Shown here piece by piece: positions 21,501 to 32,600 of a DNA stretch of 64,000 bases; positions within the stretch are counted from its first letter, which is position 1, and each line of letters starts with the position of its first letter. Position numbers and translations under genes: made by a program. Under the pieces are notes generated by a model, which was given only the letters and a program-made list of their open reading frames with translations, ran no database searches and was not told the DNA's origin. Origin of the DNA: Marthasterias glacialis (Eukaryota; Echinodermata; Asteroidea; Forcipulatida; Asteriidae); contig OU452236.1 of NCBI GenBank assembly GCA_911728455.2, positions 13,813,838-13,877,837 on the forward strand, given 5' to 3'.

Positions 21501-24500
21501 GAGGTTCTGGGTCTAGAATAAGGGGGAACCCAGGCCTGCAAGCCGTTTTCAGGAATGTTGACATTCGTAAGATCTCATCCCTGCTATGCACAGATTGCCC
21601 AAGGTGCTTTCAGTGAGAGTTGTAAACTGGAGAAGGCACCTACTGTGCTCAATTGCAATTAAGCCATTTTGTGAATTTGTTGTACACAGTATACTTATAC
21701 TATGACACTATCTGGTTTGGGTAAATTCGTCTGTGTACACACGAACCAAACAGAGAATAAAAATGTTCCGTGACAAAAAACATCTTCATGGGCCCTTTAA
21801 ATGGAATTTGGTTCACTGTTGGAAGAGAAGGTTCTCAAACCTTGGTGGATTTCTGCAGTGGCAATCTGTGGCACTGATGGATCACACATAACACATACAG
21901 TGACAGGGAAAGTGTGGCATGGGTTACCTCACTGTTGTGTGCCTAGCATATGGGAGATTATGAGGCACTTTGGAATATACAGGCATATGAGGGCTCACCA
22001 ACCAACAATAATTTCTTTTTTTCAAAGTAACTTTGTAGTGAAACGGGAATCATTTTTAACCCAGCCAGTTTTAGTGTACCATAAATTGACTGTCTTGGGT
22101 TGTCACCATATTGTCGATTGACTGTGTAACATTGAGGATTTGAGAGTTGGGATCATGGGCTTCATTACTAACAACTCAGAGTCAAAAGATAGAAGACAAT
22201 TTGTAAAAAAAAAATGGTTTGTTTTGTCTCGCCTAAAGGGAGTGAAAAGGACAAGGACAAAATTGAAGAATTGTTTGAGGAAGGCTTGAAATTCAAGTGT
22301 GTCTACGAGAAGGATTTGAACAAACTTCAGCTGTTGAAACTACTTCAGAAAACAAAAGACAAACTTGCAAAGGGGAAGTACTCCAGCTTTTTCCTTATCA
22401 TTGGTACCCATGGCGAGCAGTTTGTGGTGAAAAACAACGACAAAGAAGCTACAGTTGTAAGTACCAAATTTGTCTCCATGCTTGAAAAAATACCTTTTGT
22501 CTTTGTGATTTAAGTGTACGTTTATAATGCGCCATGTGTGTCATTCATCCTAGGCATTGAATTACTAAATTGGGTGAAAAACTGAAAATTAATGAGAATA
22601 ATTTTATATGACAATTTTACATTTAAAAAATCTATCGTCTTTGATATTATTGAGGGAATAAAAGAGTGGCGACGAGGTCTTAAACAGCATTTTAAGACCG
22701 GCAGGGTCGTGGCCGTGCGATAAATGATCGAGCTGAAGGCGAGGGTTTTTCTCCAGGCCATCCGGATTTCCTTCCTCCGGAAAAACCAAACACTTTCGAT
22801 CTCAGGCTGTGCTCCGTGGTCATATATGGGTTGATGTGGCAGGCTGCCAAAGGCACCCTTGAATGTCTGCAGTTCGACCATGTGTAGCCGCATGCATCCT
22901 TCACAATTCAGCTTCTCAACTGTAAGGATGATTAGCCTCCCAAATGATTTTTATTATTATTATTATTATTAATGTTATCAGGGAGCTTTCAGATTCAAAC
23001 TAGCAATATCTCCCCTGATCCTTAATCCTGTACTTGTTCTTTAACCACACATATTGAATGCCTTTTCCATTATGAGTATTGTTTATTCAACTTGTTGATA
23101 TCGGCAGGAGGGAATTGTTACCGTTGATAGAAAATACATAACAGAAGATGAACTCACCAAACCCTTCTTGGGAGACGAACTGAAAGAACTCAGAGGTAGG
23201 TTATTAATATTATTATTATTATTAATTTCTGGTAATGAAACCAAGGATGCCTCAAAAGCGAATGTAATCACTGTAGCTCAGAAGCCTGCTGCAGACCAGG
23301 ATGCTTGCAATGAACCAGAATCACCTGTCCGAAAGATGAAAACAATAACGGTGAATTGACTTAAAGGGCCCATGAAGAGGTTTTTTGTCACGGAACATTT
23401 TTGTGGCTTAATACATGGTTTGAAATTAACAAAACATAGTATTGACTATTTTGATGTGTCAGTTTTGCGTTAATACACTTTAATTGAGCCCCCAAAATGT
23501 GTGCCATTTGATTGCGCAATGATCCATGACGTAGGCTGTGGTAAAACATTTCGAAGACGGCTCTAGTGCCGAGTGGTCAACAATGCATTGTGTGTTATTG
23601 TCACCCACATGGCCCTGGTCAGCCGTTCCACTGTCTACCTGACAGATTTTATGTTAATGAGGAAGGGTGGGCGGAGCACGGCAACCCCCTAATTTTAGAA
23701 GTCGTTATTTCTACGATTAATACGCATGTAAAAAATGTGAAAAAAAGTAAAGATGTACTATAATAGGCATACTTTATTTTTTTAACTAATAAAAAAAATA
23801 ATTCATGGGACCTTTAATGCCACAACCGGGTTCTGAACCCATCCTCTTGACAACACCAGAACTTGAGCCCATTCCACTAGACTGCCCAGTCAAGACTCTC
23901 ACCCAGGAAGAATTCTTGTAAATCTCATGAAGGATTTAGGAGTAATAGTAAACATTTTGTGTTGACAGACAAACCCAAAGTCTTCATAATCCAAGCCTGT
24001 AGGGCTCCTCGTCCTGACAGATCAGACGATATGGAGTCAACCTCTGAGGAGGAAAGTCCCTCTGACAGTACCCCACCAACTATCACAAAACCAGTCAACG
24101 CAGACGTTCTTATCTCATATGCGACAAGTAAAGGTAAACCTTCACGATTTATCTGTATTTCATATTGCATTTCTTTGTTTGAACTTTTGACCCTAAAATA
24201 CTTCTAGATGTTGTACCCTACATTTGTGAGGAGGTCAAATGTTAACAAATGGTCTTCAAACATAAATTGCATATTGACCCCTTGCACCAATGTCACACGA
24301 GGCTATGCCATGCTCGCCATTTTGGGAGTCCGGCATTGCGTAAAATGTGCACTACACTGTATAATACACAGGGACATTGATTACCAAAATGGCGTAACCA
24401 AGATTATTGTGATGATGTCGTCAGGTGAATTGGGTCAATAGATGAACTAGCCAGTTTAAAGACGTATTACATTATTGGGTTTTCTAAAAGGGTAAAATTG

Positions 24501-25748
24501 CCGTCCATCTTCTGGTTTTCAATGAATTTACAATCCAACCAGCCTGTGATAATTTTGTCATGTGTAGGTGATCCCATTTTAGTGAAAACAATGAAAAAGG
24601 GTTTTGTCTTGTCTGGGTTTTTGTGACATTCATGTACATTTTACGCACTGCTTTACTGTTGAACTCTTTGCCTGTATCATGTTTCCCTGCGGGCTATATT
24701 CTTTCTCAATTTAAGCAGAATGTAAACATTATTTGCGTTTTTTGCCCATACACCGATGTGTGTTAAGCACTGTATACTCAGTACTTTCCCCGAGTCCTGT
24801 GAAAAAAACCTCACAGGCATATTCCTCGGGTGGGATTCGAACCCATGAACCCTCGCCATTCAAAAGCAGATGTCTTATCAACTAGACTAATGAGGTTGCC
24901 CGGCAGCTAGAGGCAGTTCGAATCATGTTAGCAGCGAGTACCGCAACCATTATGATAGATGTTAATTTTACATCGGGGATAAGAATACTATTTGTGTTTT
25001 TTGCACATACACCACGTGTGACTCGGCACAACGGACGAGTTGACTTTCTATTTTAAGTGCAGCGGTCGAATTGGACAACAAACGAGCTGGAGAACGGACG
25101 AGTTGACTTTGATATTTGAATGCACAAAGGTCAAGTTAACAAACGGTCGAGCTTATCCGAGTCGAGTTGCAAGCGGTGGAGTTGACTGTTCCACCACGAA
25201 AAACATGGCTGCCACCATGGATCCGGATGTCAATAAATGGGAATGCGATATACCAACCGATCTCGACGGGTTTTGGTCATCACAAAAATTGATCATGAAA
25301 TGTCCTTGTTCGCCCTACGAACTGGACACACATGTGCATATTAACATCAATGCACTCTTGTTAAACTAAAGTACATGCAAGTACAGTTGTACATGTACAA
25401 TACAAATTAGATGTAGTTTGATTTTTATAATCGAAATTGGGGGTGGGTGGGTGGGTAAAAAAACTTTGGGAAAAAACATCGAAATTTAAAAGCATTGAAA
25501 ATTTTGAATGGCCCCTAATATATGTTTGTTTTGATACAAAAGGCACCAAGGCTTGGCGTAATGATGAGGGGAGTTGGTACTTTTCTAAGCTGTGTAAAGG
25601 AATCAAGGAGCATTCCAAAAAGCATCATCTTTCGGATGTCTTGGTGAGAGTCAATCACGCCATAGCCCAGATGGAGAGTTCAGAAGATGGTTCCAAACAA
25701 ATGCCATGCCAGATGACAACACTGACCAAAGACTTCTGGCTCCAGTGA
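18536..25748 (+). CDS. Caspase with an N-terminal death-effector-like domain (complete, 7 coding exons)
   Basis: Coding exons are 18536-18854, 20486-20590, 20996-21133, 22239-22456, 23108-23195, 23969-24133 and 25543-25748; phases agree throughout and give 412 residues. Residues 13-95 resemble a death effector domain, which recruits initiator caspases through homotypic contacts. The p20 region starts near YLLYINNFENSGEPRRKG and contains the substrate-pocket Arg. The catalytic His is about His245 in GTHGE, and the catalytic Cys is Cys300 in QACRA, where most caspases have QACRG. An acidic linker (residues 310-325, TSEEESPSDS) is a likely cleavage region before p10, which carries WRNDEGSWY. A leader exon ending near 17870 joins at 18491; its short ATG frame ends before the main start. 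A paralogue's last exon is at 310-515. It resembles caspase-8/10 in layout but has only one visible death fold; exact orthology is unclear. Confidence 0.88.
19715..20010. mobile_element. Dispersed inverted-repeat element in a caspase intron
   Basis: The ends form an imperfect inverted repeat: GTACAGTAGATTGTTCTTG near 19800 returns as CAAGAACAATCTGCTGTAC near 19965. GGGACTACTACT and GTAGTCCC also pair. The block from 19720 to 19850 is a diverged reverse copy of 58355-58460 (shared GCGGTAACACC and GAGGCATTGC). This marks an interspersed family with internal palindromes. Confidence 0.6.
20690..20835. repeat. Dispersed CpG-rich repeat, related to 61830-62005
   Basis: The block CGCACGCACTGTGAATC...CCATGCTG, followed by a terminal GCTGCGGTGGTGTAAACCAC, recurs at 61880-62000 in the same orientation. 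In the second copy GGCGTTTACACCACCAC at the left end pairs with the right end, so the family has short terminal inverted repeats. Confidence 0.55.
23205..23335 (-). repeat. 3' fragment of a tRNA-derived SINE
   Basis: The text after the ATT-rich tract (TTTCTGGTAATGAAACCAAG and onward) matches the start of the SINE copy at 60440-60535 with substitutions. It lies directly after the donor of caspase exon 5. The SINE head is not here; part of a similar head may lie near 23820-23895. Confidence 0.55.
23361..23817. mobile_element. 457-bp MITE with TTAA ends
   Basis: The left end TTAAAGGGCCCATGAA is matched by the inverse of TTCATGGGACCTTTAA at the right end (one mismatch), so TTAA sits at both extremes. 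TTAA target duplication is the hallmark of piggyBac-like transposition. A single related end (AAAAACATCTTCATGGGCCC) is also at 21776-21797. Located in caspase intron 5. Confidence 0.7.
24298..24442 (-). repeat. Dispersed repeat, inverted relative of 63300-63470
   Basis: On the - strand it reads CTATTGACCCAATTCACCTG and continues with a shared CATCACAATAATC...CAATGTCCCTGTGT segment, found at 63303-63380 on the + strand. Nature unknown; no clear terminal repeats. Confidence 0.6.
24700..24925 (-). mobile_element. tRNA-derived SINE in the last caspase intron
   Basis: On the - strand a tRNA-like head has an A box (TTAGTCTAGTTGATAAG) and a B box (GGGTTCGAATCCCACC). An unrelated body with two CTGTGAGG/CCTCACAG-type inverted stretches follows, ending AT-rich. 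It is absent from copy 1 of the duplication, so it inserted after the duplication or was lost from copy 1. Confidence 0.7.
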
Positions 25749-26926
25749 TCTGTCTTGAACTTCTAGCACCGTTATGTCTGAGTGATACTTTTTAATTAAT
25801 AATAGTATACATTTATAATGTACCATGGCTGTCATTATGACACTCTTGGCGCCCAATTATCAATTATCAAGCTCATTTTGAGCACATTTATATATTAAGC
25901 CCCTTTTTTACACAAGAGCAATTTAGCAAGGGTCCCTTGCTTAATTTTAGCATGGTGGCAAAAATGTTTTTCAAATTGCATCTCGTGTGAAAGGACAATT
26001 TTTAGATTGTCCGAGGTCTCTAGTGAAATCTTCTCATTCATACTTTTTAATTAACTAATGAATTTGATAATTCTTGCTAAGTGGAACGTAGTTTTACAAT
26101 TGAAATCATGTGTTTAGTAAGGTTTTAATAAATGTTGTTTTTTCGCGGCAGTTGAGTCATTATGAAATTAAATTACATAGCTTCAAAAGCCATATATTTG
26201 ACATTACTATTTTTACAACAAAATGCGGTTTCGCTTATAAAGTGATTTTATTTTAGCGAAAACAAATGGTGGACATTTAAAAAACGTATTTTAAAAATAA
26301 ATACTTTCATAAAATGAACCCATTAATGCCTTCAGAAGTGAAGATGATGTTAAAGCAATTAACTTAAAGTTAAACCCAACATAGTGTTGGAATGTTGGAA
26401 CTATCTTGAAAAAAAAAATTATTTGTTGATGGCTTATATCAGATGAATTTGAAAAAATTATTATCAGTAAAAATATTTTGGTTTTACCCAACACCGACGT
26501 ATTCTTAGCACAGTATACAAAATATTCCACAGGCATTATTCTCGAGTGAGATTCGAACCCCAAAACTCATGCATTCTAGAGAATGTTTTCATGAGTTGAA
26601 AGATGGAATGTTGCGTTCAACCCTGCTTCACCTCGTTGAATGGAACATTCCATCTTTTTGAACAAATGAAAATATTTTCTCCATTGCATGAATGCAGAAG
26701 ATTCATTGTTTGTTTTTTATAACATCCAAGTAAGTCTTCGTGATTTGGAGGAAAAAATAAACAAGATTGCATTCTGTTATCCACTCTAAAATGAGAGCGT
26801 TTTATACTGTTGTGTATAACCACACACATAAGCAAATAATGCATACGGTTGTCTAGCGTGCACATTTTTTGTATACAACTGCTTTGTATAACTTGTGCAT
26901 TTGCATGGTGTGATCTAGCATGCAAT

Positions 26927-27408
26927 AATACACCGATCAAGTAGGCCATGCCCCTTGACAAATTGACCAATCACAATGCGTGATTTAAGGTCCAACAAAT
27001 TGCCGCCATTTTGTCCGACATAACTTTTTAATTTGTGTATTGCTTACTACACACTTTTCATTGACTTTACTTTTGTTTCGTATGTACAGGGCAATTCTTT
27101 TACAAACCCGAGTTTTATCCTTAACCATGGTCAAGCAGTGTTTATATTTTAACTCTGACTCTCGATACCATGACAAGAGAGAAAATGTACATTTTTGTCC
27201 TTTTCCAAAACCAAAGTCCAAGGATGAGAAGTGCTTTCGGTGAACATGCAACACACGGCGTGTGTATGTACAGTACCATGATGCCAGGCTTCCCACATAC
27301 ATGTACATGTACATGTACATGTACATCCATCATGCGGCGATCGTGACACGTTGTGTGTGGTTGCTTGGTCGTTGCTATGGTGGGCGTGGCCTACTGGATC
27401 GGTGTATT
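26927..27408. mobile_element. Short inverted-repeat element carrying a THAP exon fragment (copy 2)
   Basis: This is the counterpart of 2136-2557 with the same inverted ends (AATACACCGATC... and ...GATCGGTGTATT). It keeps about 60 bp near 27039-27096 that copy 1 lacks. That segment contains a pyrimidine-rich stretch and an AG (GTATGTACAG) before the THAP frame, perhaps a remnant intron end. Confidence 0.6.
27127..27243 (+). pseudogene. THAP-domain N-terminal fragment (copy 2)
   Basis: The frame from ATG 27127 again reads MVKQCLYF and CPFPKPKSKDEKCF, then stops. Two codons including the second zinc Cys (the CN of copy 1) are missing, so the finger is further damaged. Confidence 0.5.
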
Positions 27409-28034
27409 CAAAAAGGAAGGACTGAAATGCATGCTGAATAGTACCACAATGCAGGCTTTATGACATGGGCCATGAAATGGTTTGAATAGTACATGCCGCA
27501 AGTTGTCCAATTCTCCAATCAATCGACAAAGATCGATTTGGATGTTGCATAAACAACTAATGAATGTTTTGCATTCCTACAATGAAGAGAAAAAATGTCA
27601 CAAGTTGAAAATTGTCATGAGTTTGAATGTTCCTCTCAAATCACCTTTGCCTTGCTGAATGGTACATTCCATCTTTCAACAATTGAAAGTTCTGTTATCA
27701 TTGACTCATAAACATTCATTATTGTTTCATATTTTACTATAACAAATTGTTCTTGTTGGTTTCTATTAAAAATGCCAAAGCTTATTAATAATTGGGGTTG
27801 CTATCATGGACACACAAAGTGATGCATCTTTGGCAATTTTTACTTAGTAATAGTGTGTGGTTTACTTGTGTTGTTTATATACTCAGATTACAGATGGTAT
27901 TGTACCGTAATATGTGCTTTCAGCTTTCTTTATGGATTCCGTAAAATAAAATAAAAAATAAATACAGGGAAAGCTTTTTTAGTGGAAATCTCAACTTTTA
28001 ATGGACACTCAAGCAATGCATCTTTTGGAAATAC

Positions 28035-28962
28035 ATAACAATAATGTGTTGTTTATTTGGTGCACATTCAGACATCGGTTAAAGTTACATGTAGATGTTA
28101 TGAATGCTTCCTGTCATGATTATAACAAAAAATAAAAAAAATACAAGAAACAAAAAAACACAAATCATAATGCTAAGCTTTTTTTGAATATTCAGAATAA
28201 GTAGACACATAAGCACATCTTTAGGTGAGTCTTATACAGTTATGTTGTATTGTTATTTAGTCCACATGTAGATTGTGGTTAATGTTAATGTTTATAAATA
28301 CATGTACTCAAATTTGCAAATGATATTGTACTGTAAGAAGTACTTTTATTGTTGATAAAGTAAAAAAAAAACATCCCCCAAAACAAACAGCAAGGCTTTT
28401 TTAATCGGAACAGTTTTCACAGACACACAAGAGCATATCTTTTGGCAACTTCTGTGTATTAAATGGTGTAATGTTTATTAAGTACACTTTCATACACAGT
28501 GGTGACAGTTATGTCATCTTAACTTAGATTATCAAATTAGCTCTTGTTGTGTAATAAACGCTTGGACCTGTTGGTTTAGACTTGTTTAAATGCGATGTTT
28601 TTTCTTTATTTCTGGATTGGCAAGTCTTGCTTTGTAAAAACATTACTTATACACTACATTGCATGTACAATGTATGATATATTTGACATGTAACCCTAAT
28701 AGACAGTGCAAGTCTGGCACGAATTCAAACTTCCAGGTCCAATTAGCCTTTCCCATAAAATATGCTAATTAAATTCAGGTATGCGTAGTACGTACAGACA
28801 CTATTGGTTGGCAAACGCCAAAGAGTTGTGCGTTAGGCACATCCCCCCGGTCATGCCACTGTGAATTTACTACTGGATATCTAGCCTAGTATCTGTGAAC
28901 ATCCAGATAGCCAAACTATCTGCCTGTTTATGACCCGTTTGTTAAGACATGCAATCACGGTT
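28035..28962. other. Intergenic, AT-rich, no gene seen
   Basis: Frames are short and there are no exon-like segments. Homopolymer and AATAAA-type runs are frequent. Weak similarity to 3835-3925 occurs near 28735. Confidence 0.45.
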
Positions 28963-29491
28963 TTAAAGGTTCACTGAAATAAAAAGTATTCATGCTTTTA
29001 TGTTACACCTTATAATTTTTATAAAACGATTCACTTGTAAGAAATCATTTTTAGCATTCCTGTGTATTTTTGCATAATTTGTTTTCTTTAAAAAATAACA
29101 GTCTTCAGGAACACCCACAAAAATAGGTCACTTGCTAACAATGGCTGGATTCTCAACGTGACATCACATGCATTACAACCAAGAATGAATTTGTTAATAG
29201 AACACCACATATTTGTCATTCCTTTGGCAGACCCAATCCCAGAACAATTGTTTTGTGGGATAGCTCAGGAAACATTATGTAATACATGTAATGTCACGTT
29301 GAGAATCAAGCCATGTAAGCAAGTGAGCTATTTTTGTGGGCGTTCCTGAAGACTGTTATTTTTTAAAGAAAACAAATTACGCAAAATACACAGGAATGCA
29401 AAAAAATTATTTCTTGCATGTGAATTGGTTTATAAAAATCATAAGGTGTAACATAAAAGCATTAACTATTTGTATTTCAGTGAACCTTTAA
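28963..29491. mobile_element. 529-bp foldback element with TTAA ends
   Basis: The element opens TTAAAGGTTCACTGAAAT and closes with the inverse ATTTCAGTGAACCTTTAA. The two arms pair over about 200 bp each (for instance GGAACACCCACAAAAATAG on the left, its inverse near 29330 on the right), leaving a short centre. It lies just outside the 3' end of GTF2B. Any frame across it is a by-product of the palindrome. Confidence 0.85.
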
Positions 29492-29679
29492 TGCGAAGAT
29501 AATGTGCGAATTACATATTCACCCTGTATCTGTACAGTAAACTACATTTGATAAAAAAAACCTTTGAACTTTGTTGCCAAAAAACATACAAATATTGAAT
29601 GTCATAAATTTTCCCTTGTGTACTTCTACTAAACAGGTATGGGCAAAGGGGAAGTAGAATGGAAAATAGGGGGATGGTT

Positions 29680-32600
29680 TTATGGGGCCGGCAAATCCTC
29701 AACTTTAGTAGCAAATTTAAAGTCCTCTGGAAATAAGTCTAAGGCTTTAGGATACATCAGTTTATACGACTGTCGTATGGTCACCTCAGCTGTACCGGCG
29801 ATATCTCCAATTTCTGTGTGACAAAAAAAAAAACAAGAAATCAACTTATCCACCCTTGACAGTGACTAGATTTTTACTGGATTCGACTAGTTTCCTTGAC
29901 ATTACCTGGGTTATAGGTCAACTGAATGAGCCCTGGCAGGGGCTTCATAAATGATGATATGCCTTTTCATGTGAGTCACATGGAAAAGTAGAAATGTCAA
30001 AGGTCAATGTTCCCCCATTGTGACTGGTACCCCGCTTATTTTTGCTTTATAGCAAATTAGTCATGAAATTGGACCTAGGATCTCACTGCAACTGGCCTAA
30101 GATGACGTATTATGGCATATCAGAGGCTTGTAAAATACATTAGTGTTTCTGTAACAATCGATGAAGAAGTGGCAGCTTACCTTTTTGAGAGCGTTTGTCG
30201 TTTGATGCCTGAGATGCCATGTAGATTGCTGCAGCAGCAACAGAGATTGGGCTGCGCCTATATATGAATAAAAAGTATGACAATCAGAAACCCGACTCAT
30301 TTTACTGGGAGCATTTTAACACTCCCACCTACAATTTGCAAAAATCAGAATTCAAAACAAGTTGTGAGTTTCTCACCCAGATACAAGATCCAATTCCATT
30401 GCTTTGTTAGCAACATAGGTCGCTGCCTTCTGAACGGATGTGGGTAGGCTAAGGTTGGAGCAAAAGCGAGACTGGAAAAAAAAGGACACAGAAGACTTGA
30501 AATCAGTAATATCCCTGACAAGTCACAAAGTGTTTGCCTTGCCATTTACCAAACCCAAGATATCCAGCAAAATGTAATGAATAATGCCACCAAAAAAAAA
30601 ACCTAACCAGCAAACTTTTAGGCCCGCGACCCAATCAAAGTTTCAGGCACTCAACGGCAACAAACTCACCAATTGCCTGCTGATCGAACCCCCTGCTGCA
30701 GAGGTTATGTCATAAAAACAGACTAATCTTAACAGGATTCAAGTATTTATTGCAGCAGTTTGTTTTTGTTCTAATATTTATGAGCAATTACATTGAAGCG
30801 ATAACAAAAGTTCAGGAAAAATGTCTTTGATGATGGATCGATTGTGAGGCAATCTTTGTCGCTGATGGAATGACCAAAAGTGTTTTCGCGACTTTTTTTC
30901 AGGGGTGAGTCCAATAGTTTGCAGACCAATGTATTAAACAAAGGCTTTAAAAACTTAGTTTACTCAATCTTTGCTACAAATGAGAAACAAAACGATACAC
31001 AACTTACCATGAAGTCACCGCTGTTAATGAGGCTAACATTTGTTTCTATTGCACGTAGTATCAGCTTGAAGCATCGACCAATCTCTTTCTTACTGACCCT
31101 TGACACAGCACAGATTTCTGAAACAGCCCAGCAATTTTAACTTTAACCTTTGCATGGTGGGATGTCAATCTAGAAAGTAAACGTTTCAGTAACACCATGT
31201 ACAAATCTCTCTTGTGATTTTTTTGGGGGTTTTGCTTCGAAAAGTAGCTGCTTAAGCACAAGAACTAGCGAAGCGCAATAAAATTGTGTGCTATGGTGGG
31301 CAGGGCTTAAAGGGTAATTACACCATCAGTTTTTGGAAGGGGTATATTTTTTCCCACCCTGTAGTCTTTAGTAGGGGATAGACCTTTATCATGGTGCGGC
31401 CATCTTGATTTTCTCAAATTCAAATCAATGTAACCAAACCGAGGCTGGAAGGGCAAATAGTCTGGTTCCTTTTAGTACAATGAATATGAGCATCTATTAC
31501 TGTTATTGGATACAGAGAACATGACCAAGATGGTGGCAGCATGATAAAGGTCTATACCATACAAAGCAACCTTTGATTTGAGAGAAAACAATTGTTTTAT
31601 TTTGTCGGGATTCTGCGGAAATAGAGGTCAGGCTTATTTTGATTTAAATGATATTTCCCTAAACTTGACAGAAGTTTAGACAGGGGGATATATTTCTGGA
31701 GGATTTGTATTCAGTGAGCTTTCAGATTGAAATTCAAGAGATTGTTCATCAACAATTATAAAATCCAATGCTTTGTGGTCTATTGATCATCTCACCTTTG
31801 AATGTCCTTGGAACACCCTCTTGCCTACATGCTATGTACAGACACGCTGCAGCGATCGCATCGTTGCTTCGTCCCCTCAAGCTACGCTGCTCATGAACTT
31901 GCTTGAACAGTCCATTTGTGCGGTCCTAATCAGACCCAAAAATTGAAAATTTATAAAAGCATTAATAATAAAATTATTTTAACATGCCGAATGTCAACAT
32001 GAAAGCTGTTATTCCCTATTTATAAAAAACAGAGACTTTTAATATTAAGACTTCAATAGCCTTTCCGTCGGTACTTGTGAAATGAAAGTTCCAACTTACA
32101 ACATGTCAATTATAAATCATGCCACCCTCACAAAAGCATCATCATGAAAAAATTTGAGAAGTTCTTTTCAAACAATCCACAATGTATTTACCTACCAGTA
32201 TTGTTCTCGGTAAATTGATTCGATCCGACATGTGTGATATCTCTCGGAATGCACTGATCAGGGCTCTATCTGAACTGCTGACCTGGGGTGAGACAGGGAA
32301 GATTTAAGGGATTGTAGTTAGCACATCATCAGGCCTTGATCTTAACCGAGGCCACCGAGGCCATTGGCCTCATGCCCTGTCAAGCTGGCCAGCATGCCCT
32401 TCAGAAAAATTGCACTGTCACTACCAACTTGGCCAGCATGCCCTTGTACAATTTCTCTGATTTGGCCAGCAAAGGCCTGCCCCCGTTTTTCTTAAGATCG
32501 GGGCCTGCAACACTGGTCTTTTGGAGGAGTCCGTCCATTCCCATACGCTAGTTTTCAATATACACATTTTACACTGTAAAAGCTATGATTCCTTTAATGT

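Larger units (their letters stand above)
24528..28034 (+). repeat. Copy 2 of the large direct duplication
   Basis: This is the second copy of 1-3200. It begins TTACAATCCAACCAGCCTGT in both copies, and it contains the caspase p10 exon and the THAP-bearing short element. Extra sequence at 24691-25405 includes a SINE. After about 28034 the two copies diverge abruptly, apart from weak similarity at 28735-28815. Confidence 0.85.

Noticed and set aside
29158-29349. Frame inside the 529-bp foldback element
   Set aside because: It crosses the palindrome centre and has no counterpart or domain; it is a by-product of the inverted repeats.
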